Source: Funneliformis mosseae (Eukaryota; Glomeromycota; Glomeromycetes; Glomerales; Glomeraceae). From it: DNA of 28,852 nucleotides. Positions 21,045-28,852 of the stretch are shown piece by piece. The DNA lies in contig CAJVPP010000617.1 in NCBI GenBank assembly GCA_910592005.1, forward strand, positions 1 to 28,852, given 5' to 3'. The notes under the pieces are model-generated. The model had not been told where the DNA came from. It was given only the letters and a program-made list of their open reading frames with translations, and made no database searches. Every line of letters begins with the position of its first letter. Positions within the stretch are counted from its first letter, which is position 1. Both the position numbers and the translations under genes were made by a program.

Positions 21045-24000
21045 GCAAAATAATATGAAATACTTTTTAATACCCTTTTTATTTTTTTTTTTATTTTTTA
21101 TATATTTTTTTTTTTAAAAGAAAAAAAAAAAGAGAGATAAAAAGATTGTATTATTGCGATCGTAGATATATATATGTAAAGGAAGAAGTTGGCACATAAA
21201 TTTATTAGTGATACAATGTTATTTATTATTTTTTTTTTTAAAAAAAACAAAACGAATAAAGAAATAGAAAAGAAAAAGAAAAAAAAAAAAAAAAAAAAGG
21301 TTGAAGGGGGAAGTAAAAAAGCAAAAAAATCAAACAATTATTATAACGAAGAAGTATTGTTCTTTTTATAAAGAATAAGAAAGTGACGACATATCATTAA
21401 TTCACGAAATCAATGAATACTAATTCAAACTTCATCAATAAAACCGAATTAATAAACATGAATGATGATTCAAACGCAACAAGGGGGGAAACAATAGCGG
21501 ATATTAAGGAATAAACCAGGACATCAATAATTGTAACAACATACCTCAAGTTTACAAAATAAAGAACATTGATATATTGTGATATTAATTGATCGGAAAA
21601 GAAAAAAGAAGCGAAAAGCGGAGTTACAAACAGTGAAGGAAATGGGGCATACGATTATCAAATAAGGTTATAACAAGGCATACAAATTCTTTGTTAAGTC
21701 CGCAAACAAAAGAAGCAATAAATTAAAAAATTTTTCATAAAATTTCCATGAATAAAAAAAAGGGGGGAAAAAACACACACGGGCTTTTTGAAGACACGAC
21801 GTATTTATATAAAAAAAAAAAGGTATAATAAAAATTTTTTTTTTTTTGTGGATCTTAAAAGAAAGTTTGAATGGAGCACAACATATTGCAAAGAAAACCT
21901 GTTTCAAACTTAATATAGGTTGGTTCAACTTATACATATTATTATGCAAACAATAAACCTATAAAAATAACTTATACAAGGATATCATTTAGTCCCCTAT
22001 TTCTTCCCTCGCTAAATAACAATGAACTCATGAAACGATTGGTGCGATTTTAGGATAAAAAGGAATGGCAGAAAAAAAAGATCTTTTAATCTATTGTTTG
22101 ATTTCCTCATAATAAAAATGTCCAATTATTCTTTTTTCCATAAAAGTCGAACAACATTTTAATACAATGTCGAATTTTTTTTTTTGTCCTTGGAGAAGTC
22201 TATCATCAAATCCGGAGATGAGACGTTGGTATGATGATATCACAAATCAAATAAATAAATAAATAATCGAAAATAAATAAATCATTTTGAATTAAGAGAA
22301 GAAAAAGGCGGGAAAAATGTGAACACCTGTAACAAAATTAGACAAAAACACAATGGGGTATTTAACAACTGTTTCCTCACACTTGTAACCTAGTACAATT
22401 AATTTAACTTATGTTGTAGAACTTCATTATCTTTTATCCGTAATTTTGGCCATCTAATGACAATAACTGAGACAATGAATAGCACATGGATCATAGAGTT
22501 TATCATACCATGTTCATTCAGCATCTACATCAGGTTAACCTTCCAGTTCTCCGATAAATCCCGTGCTTAATCTTATAAGTCAATGTTTTTGTTTTTCGCA
22601 CCAATCACCACGCGAGCATACAAATAATGTCGTGTAATAACTTGTAAAAGAAATGGCGCCAAAATACATTCGTCCGCCATATTTGTTGTTGAATACAATA
22701 GTGTTACGATGCTTCTCCCTAAGGATCTTCTTGATGATTTCTTATCATTCAACGAAAAAAAAATTATTATTATTATTATTATTACTAAATATTTTCATTG
22801 TTTACTTTTTGGTTTTTTTTTTTTTTTTTTTTAAAAAAAAAATAAATAAAATAAAATAAAATAAAAATAAACTATGTATCCTTAAAAAATTTCCCGCCAA
22901 ATTTTTTTAAATCAACTATTTTGAAAATCTTTTTTTTTTTTTTTTTATAAATTATAAAGTGATACCAACAAGCCCTTGTTGATGTTACAATTACAAATAA
23001 TCAATTTATTTCCTTTTACTAATAAATTAATTTTTTTAAGTTTTGTTCATTGTTAAAAATTATTTGTAATGGGCATTGTTTCAAATTAAGTTAAATTTTT
23101 GTTCCAAGTATCTTTGTATTTCAATCAACTTCTCAATTTCTTTTCCCCTCCAAATTTCCTTGTCCATTTTTCCCTTCTCATTTATGCCTCATGTCCTTGT
23201 ATTTCAATTACTGTCAAAACTAAATTTCCCAAACATCCGAAAATCACTGCATGTTAAATTATTAAAGGCAGGGGTTAAATAATTGGTGTCTGATGAGCTA
23301 AACTCCGTTGTTACACTAATAAAAAAAAAACTGATCGACCTGTTGTTATGATTTGTTTAAAATTATAACAACTAATATAAACCCTTTATATATAATATAT
23401 AAGGATCCAACAAAATGCTCGCAGAATTACATGGATTGTGGTTTAATAAATTAATCTAATATCACTATGATCACAAACAATCAATTATGACGTGAAATAA
23501 TGGAAAATTCAGCATTATCTTTTGATAAAATCTTTTTTTTAATAAAACAATCATCATATTAAATGTTTATTTAAATAAAAATAAAATTTTAACCCCTTAA
23601 AATAATAGCATATGCGTGTCCCTAATCCAACCCAATTTTCTTTTTTTTTTTTACATTCTCCTTGTTTTTTATTATATTTTATTATTATATAATTAGAAAA
23701 ACATTGCCTAAACAGTTGGTGTATATTTACTTGGTGATACATTTTAATAATAAAGAATTCAGGCTATTAGATTACAAATATTATGTGTAATAAAATCTTT
23801 TTAAATCAAGTGAATAATTAAAATGCTATAAAATGTATAAAATGCTATTATTAGATTTTTAATATATACTCTCTATATATAATATGATATCTTATTAAAA
23901 TTTTTAAATATCTTTTGAATTTATATAATAATTATTTACCTTAGCAAATTATAATAATTAATAAAAGATATCATTCATTATATAAGCTAAAATCAGTAAT

Positions 24001-24236
24001 TATTTAATTTCAAAAGAATAATTAATATTAATTCTATCATAACTAGCTAAAATTAATTATAAATTCATATATAAAGATCTGGTCAGCTAAAGGGGTTTTC
24101 TGAACTGGTGATTACTACTTTGAGATGATAATCAGTATTTCAAACTCAAAATTTTCTGCATTAAATATATTACTTTATTATAGCAATCATGGCAAATAAT
24201 TCCAAAATGCTTAATCAATTATATGAAGTACTATTA
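21045..24236. other. long low-complexity region upstream of HMG gene
   Basis: No gene is supported over about 3.2 kb. The part to about 22700 probably holds the leader and promoter of the minus-strand HMG gene. It includes poly-A/T runs (21270-21300, 21830-21848) and a somewhat GC-richer patch at 22500-22700. That patch carries a 35-codon minus-strand ATG frame (22680-22573, MADECILAPFLLQV...) of unknown meaning. Beyond 23300 the sequence becomes repeat-like and very AT-rich, with a near-palindrome CTTTATATATAATATATAAGG near 23383-23403. Confidence 0.4.
22763..22870. repeat. compound simple repeat: (ATT)n, poly-T, (AAAAT)n
   Basis: An ATT repeat (about 22763-22783), a T run of about 19 (from about 22813) and an AAAAT/AAAT repeat (about 22833-22870) lie close together. 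The frames across them are artefacts. Confidence 0.75.
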
Positions 24237-25504
24237 CAGTAGTGGTCATAAGTATCTGACCGTCCGAGATCATCTAAAATTATTATATAATTACCTCTAA
24301 AATTTTTCAGAAATATAATGTAACACAATACATGATCACCTGTAAATTTATAAGTATCAATAATACAAAAAAAAATTTAGATGATCATCAAACTTTCGCT
24401 TAAAAAATGAAACTTTCTTTAGAGAAATGATATGAAATTGTCTTTTTACGTGAGTACCCAGCTGGTCCAAAGTTTAGTTTTGAATTTATTGCTAAACAGG
24501 TACGTTGTAGTAAGTCTACAGCTATTTATTAGATTAAAAGATATCATGAAAATCGGGACCTAAATACTTCAGAAAGACCAAGGTGGTTTTATGTAATATC
24601 TGTAAAACAAGATGATAAGATTGTAAAGATGGCGAGAAAGAACATAATATAATAGCCATTCAAATACAAGAAAAAATGGAAGAAAGAGGTGTTGGGCTTA
24701 GTGTAGAAATAGTAAGGTGATGTCTTCGTAAGTCTAGAGAAAAGTTTAGTAATGAAATTTCTAAACCTTTCCTTAAAGAAGACCATTGAAAGAAAAGGTT
24801 GCAATGGGCAAAAAAACATAAGAATTTTGATTAAAATCAAGTTGTTTTTACAGATGAGAGTACATTTCAATTATATATATCAAAAAAAAGGTTTGGCAGT
24901 TTCCTGATAGAAAAAAAGTATTTTGTTCTGTTAAGCATCTACCAAAAGTTCATGTTTGGAGATGTTTTTCTGCTTCTGGATTTGGTAAGCTATTTTGTTT
25001 TTAGAGGAACCTTAATATTGAATTTATGTGTATTATTTATGAGCAGGGTTTTCTGGCTTCCACCTCTAAACTTTTTGGTAAAGGTAACATAGATTAGATT
25101 TTGCAAGAAAATAATGATCTAAAGCATCGATCAAAAATCGCGAAAAAATAAAAAGGAAGAAAATGGCATTGAGGTACTTTCTTGACCATCAATGTTTCCA
25201 GACCAAAATCCTATAGAAAACGTTTAGAGGTTAATGAAAATTAATATACAAAAAAAAAAAATTTGATTAATTAGAGGATTAAAGGGGAACTTACAAAAGA
25301 ATAGAACCAATTATCACCTGTATTTGCCATAAATTTGGTAGCTAGCATGAAAAGACGTACAGCTGCACTTATAGAGTCAGATGATGACTACACAATGTAT
25401 TAATTTTAGTTAGTTAGTTATGTATTTTTTAAATAAAATAAAAATTTGAATTTACTTACTTGTAGCCGGAATTAGAGGCGGTCGGATACTTATGACTGCT
25501 ACTG
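24237..25504 (+). mobile_element. Tc1/mariner transposon, full length, inactive
   Basis: The element is 1268 bp and bounded by TA at 24235-24236 and 25505-25506. Inverted termini are about 28 bp: the left begins CAGTAGTGGTCATAAGTATC and the right, reverse-complemented, begins CAGTAGCAGTCATAAGTATC. They differ at about four or five positions, all transitions. The size, TA flanks and internal DDE transposase identify a Tc1-type element. It contains the pseudogene at 24407-25403 and has a partial opposite-strand relative at 1-106. Confidence 0.88.
24407..25403 (+). pseudogene. Tc1-type DD34E transposase, broken
   Basis: The reading starts ATG AAA CTT TCT and covers about 332 codons, the usual Tc1 length. 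The N-terminal paired-like HTH region (PAGPKFSFEFIAKQVRCSKS) is followed by RPRW-like sequence. Catalytic regions are recognisable: FTDEST (first Asp at 24853), ND.KHRSK (second Asp at 25116) and DQNPIENV (Glu at 25216, about 33 codons on). The C-terminus reads INLVASMKRRTAALIESDDD and ends at TAA 25401-25403. In-frame stops occur early (TGA in codon 8, a TAG at a position where Trp is expected) and later, and there are small indels, so no transposase can be made. Confidence 0.85.
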
Positions 25505-25561
25505 TAAGAAACTTCCAGTATCCCTTCAGGGAAATAGTATTATTGATAATATAGCAAATAA

Positions 25562-28367
25562 ATGATCATTCTCATTGTGAATACTTGGATACCTAAATTC
25601 GATGAAAAGATCAGCTCTTATATACAAGTAAAAAAGCAATACTCTCAAAAGATAGAACTGTCTTTGACTTTATGGTCTGTTCATGTAATGATGAATCAGA
25701 AGTTATCGATAGTCCTCTTTGGAAGGTTCAAAGACAAAACTAGGAGTTACTTTAGTAGAAGTAGATCTATCACTGAAGCTGAACTTGAACTAGTAGAGAC
25801 ATTACTTCAAGAAGCTAACATAGAAAGGTATAGTCTTTCATATCCATCTGAAAATTTTCCTAATAAATTTCCACTATCATATCTCTTTTTATCACACTAT
25901 CCAATATGTAACTGAGAACATGATAATGATAATGCCTATATAATACGAAATAAAAAATTATACAGCTTTTTCTGCTACTAAGCAAACCAAGATAGGCAAC
26001 TCAGATCTAGAAAGTCTTTAAAAAAACTTACTATTAGCGAAATTGCTTTAGATTGAGAACAAAAGCTTTCAAATCCCATAAAACTAAAATAATTCAGAAT
26101 TTCAAATTCTAACAATTACTTTGTATAGGGTAATTTAATAGATATGTGTGTATCTAGATGGAAATTTTTTCATAATAAGATTTATGATGCAATTCAGGCA
26201 ATAGTCGCCTGTATTCAAATGACATCAAGATTATGGGTGCTCAAAACAAAAGATACAAATAGTGGACTATATTTTGATATAGCACTAAAACTAGATCTTA
26301 TCAAATATGAAGTTAGCTTAATTGAGCTAAGAGGTAAGCCAGTAAAGTTAATTAATTTAATAGATCAGGCGGTTACTAAAAATCTAATCCTTTACTATAA
26401 TATTAATTTTCTTTCATATTTGTTAAATACTTCAGCTCATAATACAAAGTTCTTTAATCTTTTCATAAGATTTTTGGCTAAGTCAGCATCAGAAATTAAT
26501 AAAAAAATTATGAATCCGATTCTCTAATATATAAAGAATATAATCTGTAATGGGGATGAAAGACTTGACAAATATATCTGAAACTGATAAGCATATTTAG
26601 TGCAGAAATCAGAGATGAAGCCTCAGACAATCTTAGTACTAAAATCTACATTACAATAGTGTAAAAAAAATATTATTACTGACTTTATTGATGATAAAGT
26701 CTTAGGATCATACCTCCATTTTGCAACTTCAGATTTGGAAAAAATTTTGGGTATTTTAATAGTGCTATTCAAACTCGAAAGCTAATTGTTATGAATAAGA
26801 TTGGGGTGTCTAGTGGAGAATGGCATAAATTTAATAGTCATCTTAAATTACTCATAACAGAATGAATGGTAGTTATAGAGCGTAAGAATCTTAAAACTAT
26901 ACGAATAAATTATTATGCTAGGTATATGATTACAAGTAAAGATGGTCACCGCAATTAAAAAAAATGGCGCAATTGAGTTGCAACTTGTGATGCAATTAAA
27001 TTTCCTTATGTCACAATTAAGTTGCAACTCAATTGAAATTTAAAAATAATTATAGGGACCATCTTTAATTACAAGCAATCAGGATGCTTTACTCAAAATA
27101 GATATAGATGATTTTCATATAGTCTGTTTTGATGTCTCTGCATGCTATAGAGATAACATACCATATTTCGACTAACTAGAGAATATTCTAGACTATTCTG
27201 ATATACTTGAAGTAGTCATGTCATATCTCCTTAGCCGTAATTTATCAAATTGAAGACTAGGAAAAATTCCTGCAATTAAGATGAAAATAGAAATAATATG
27301 AGAGTAACTTCTTAATCCTATTCAATTTATAATTGATTATATTATAACTTGGCCTAAAAATCAGATTAGCAGGTTTGGCTGTGAAAAAGTATATCAGGAT
27401 TATTTCAAATAGTGCAGGTCTAATAGGAAAAAGTCATTAACTAGTAAGGTCGCTAGTAAGAAATTTTCACTAATTAGTATTGATCAGATATTATCATGAA
27501 AAAATGAAGTAAGAGTATATCAATATATTCTCAATCACTCCAAAATTATAGCCAAGCTCTGTGAATCTGGTTTAAGTGATATTAAAGAATTTTCTGATAC
27601 ACCTCAATTCAACTTACCCAAAAATGAGACAGCAAACATACCCATATTCAATGTATCAGAAATTATTCCCCTAAAAATAATCCTAACTCTTTCAGAAAAG
27701 AATACGCCTCCACCTAATATTAGTAAAGATAAAAAGATGAATAAGAAGAGCGATGTAACTCAAGATCTTTTTGACTATATGACAGAACAAACTGAAGCTT
27801 CAGTCACGTCAACAGATCTTGAAGGGATCACATCTGGCATATTTGAGACTTCTAAAATACCTGAGCAAATAATCGATGAACATAAGATTAGCAAGCATCC
27901 CAAATCAATTGAGCCTATTTGTAAAATAGTGAATATGTCTCCTAAAGAAACAATGGGTTCTAGGGGTATTACTTAACTAATTCTTCTAAGCTTATCAATC
28001 AAGTATTATTTGCTATACTTCTGGCTAGACAATAGCATAAAAATCATCTTAGAAAAAGAGCAGTCAAACTTGGAGAAGATCCAGATGTCTTCATAACTAT
28101 CACTGAAAAAGATAGGCTTGATTTTACTGCATTCTGATATAAAATAGAAATAGATACATGAATGTGTAGTTATGCAAAAAAGGGTGGAGAAGACCCTAAA
28201 GAATATATGGAAATGACAGTATGAGAAAAATTAATAGGAGAAGAGATTATCTGACATGAACTTGAGAATAAAAGACTCACATTCTCGTGACTTAATACCG
28301 TTGATGAATGGCAAAAAAATGTAAGCATACTCTAAGAGAATTGTATGCTTTGGTAAAGAGTGAATAA
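25562..28367 (+). pseudogene. decayed long ORF of an unclassified repeat family
   Basis: Across about 2.8 kb one ancestral + strand ORF can be followed through stops and a few frame changes. Pieces include TEAELELVETLLQEANIERY (25770-25830), YDAIQAIVACIQMTSRLWVL (26179-26240), INKKIMNPIL (26494-26523), YYARYMITS (to 26936), DDFHIVCFDVSACYRDN (27095-27160), YSDILEVVMSYLLSRNL (27195-27245), DVTQDLFDYMTEQTEASVT (27749-27806) and a terminal RELYALVKSE with TAA at 28365-28367. I believe similar ORFs recur in Glomeromycotina genomes, but I cannot name the domain or mechanism: no DDE, reverse transcriptase or tyrosine recombinase motif stands out. It is interrupted by a MITE at 26937-27067. Stops include TGA at a position where the neighbouring family reading suggests Trp. 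It lies just downstream of the Tc1 copy. Confidence 0.55.
26937..27067. mobile_element. 131-bp hAT-like MITE with 8-bp target duplication
   Basis: The insert begins TAAAGATGGTC and ends GACCATCTTTA, giving perfect 11-bp terminal inverted repeats. It is flanked by exact 8-bp direct repeats ATTACAAG at 26929-26936 and 27068-27075. Inside is a second perfect inverted repeat of 17 bp (26970-26986 and 27019-27035), so the element can fold into a nested hairpin. It has no coding capacity. The 8-bp duplication and the T-A-rich TIR start suggest mobilisation by a hAT-family transposase. Removing the element plus one duplication restores the reading frame of the surrounding dead ORF. Confidence 0.85.
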
Positions 28368-28724
28368 GAAGCCAGTTTATAAGTAAAGTGTTCGGATAAG
28401 AAAAACTTTTTATTCTTTACAATTAGGTGATATAAAATTCTAAATTATTATTATTATTTTTTCGCTTATCCTATCAATCTGCAATTTTTAAATTGATGTA
28501 AACCTATCCCAGGCTAAGCAGATAGCCCCAAAGAGATCTCTGCATAAGTTATATATTTTTTTCCTTTTCTCTAACCTTCTGATATCTTTCACTAACTATG
28601 AAATAGTAAAATGTCAGAATATTTTTTTTGAATTGAACTTTTTCTGCAGTATAATATAATACCAAATAACCTACATAATACTAAATAACTTATATATTAC
28701 TAAAAACATGGCTAGTATCGCCAG
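28368..28724. other. repeat-family 3' region, no gene seen
   Basis: No coding region is visible. A short inverted repeat GGATAAG (28394-28400) / CTTATCC (28465-28471), flanked by A and T runs, forms a possible hairpin just after the dead ORF's stop. It may mark the 3' end of that repeat family. Confidence 0.35.
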
Positions 28725-28790
28725 TGTGTAAAATTTATGTGCACAATGTGCACATGTGCACATTAAATTTTTATATGCACATATTACACA
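28725..28790. repeat. palindromic TGTGCACA-rich foldback
   Basis: The segment starts TGTGTAAAATTTATGTGCAC and ends ATATGCACATATTACACA, so its ends are imperfect inverted repeats. The middle is made of TGTGCACA palindromes. It could be a tiny foldback element or its remnant. A convincing target duplication was not found, and another TGTGCACA lies just beyond at about 28799. Confidence 0.5.
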
Positions 28791-28852
28791 ACATAAAATG
28801 TGCACAAATAATTACTAAAAATAGATAAATTATATATAAAAATGGATAAATT

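Noticed and set aside
23285..23340. CTGATGAG word suggesting a hammerhead ribozyme or C/D snoRNA
   Set aside because: The required CGAAA half of the hammerhead core is missing, the C box is imperfect, the CTGA is too close and no terminal stem forms.
1..28852. tRNA, rRNA and CRISPR arrays
   Set aside because: No tRNA A/B-box pairs with cloverleaf arms, no rRNA-like sequence and no regularly spaced repeats were seen by eye on either strand.

Overview
The window looks like nuclear DNA of an arbuscular mycorrhizal fungus (Glomeromycotina, Rhizophagus-like). The base composition is extremely AT-rich, genes carry many short GT...AG introns of about 57-147 bp, and the gene types (F-box/LRR protein, MATA-type HMG box, GMC fatty alcohol oxidase) and decayed transposon families are those I associate with that lineage. 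The taxon is an inference from content; no rRNA or barcode locus is present.

Layout. (1) 1-6600 is a graveyard of decayed transposons: a Tc1/mariner end (1-106), a Plavaka/KDZ-like transposase relic on + (945-3699) and a pogo/Tigger (CENP-B-like) relic on - (4145-5590). (2) 7300-21050 is the gene island. It holds a small membrane protein (7316-7624, +), a 20-exon FIGNL1-type AAA ATPase (8151-11400, +), an intronless F-box/LRR protein (11805-13385, +), a four-exon long-chain fatty alcohol oxidase (14170-16819, +) and a convergent four-exon gene on - (18353-21012). That last gene joins a MATA-type HMG box to a thymidylate-kinase-like domain. (3) 21050-24230 is low-complexity intergenic DNA. (4) 24237-28852 is repeat territory again: a full-length Tc1 element with TA flanks, a long dead repeat ORF (25562-28367) broken by a 131-bp MITE with a perfect 8-bp target duplication, and palindromic sequence at the right edge.

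The genes do not form an operon-like or pathway cluster. FIGNL1 acts in recombination and microtubule biology, the F-box protein in ubiquitin ligase targeting, FAO in lipid oxidation, and the HMG protein in transcription. The most unusual item is the 804-residue HMG-box/thymidylate-kinase-like fusion, whose kinase part has lost its Walker A loop. Its start codon overlaps the stop of an 11-codon upstream ORF made mostly of a 21-A run. All splice models were built by hand from reading frame, GT/AG sites and family similarity; none has transcript support here.
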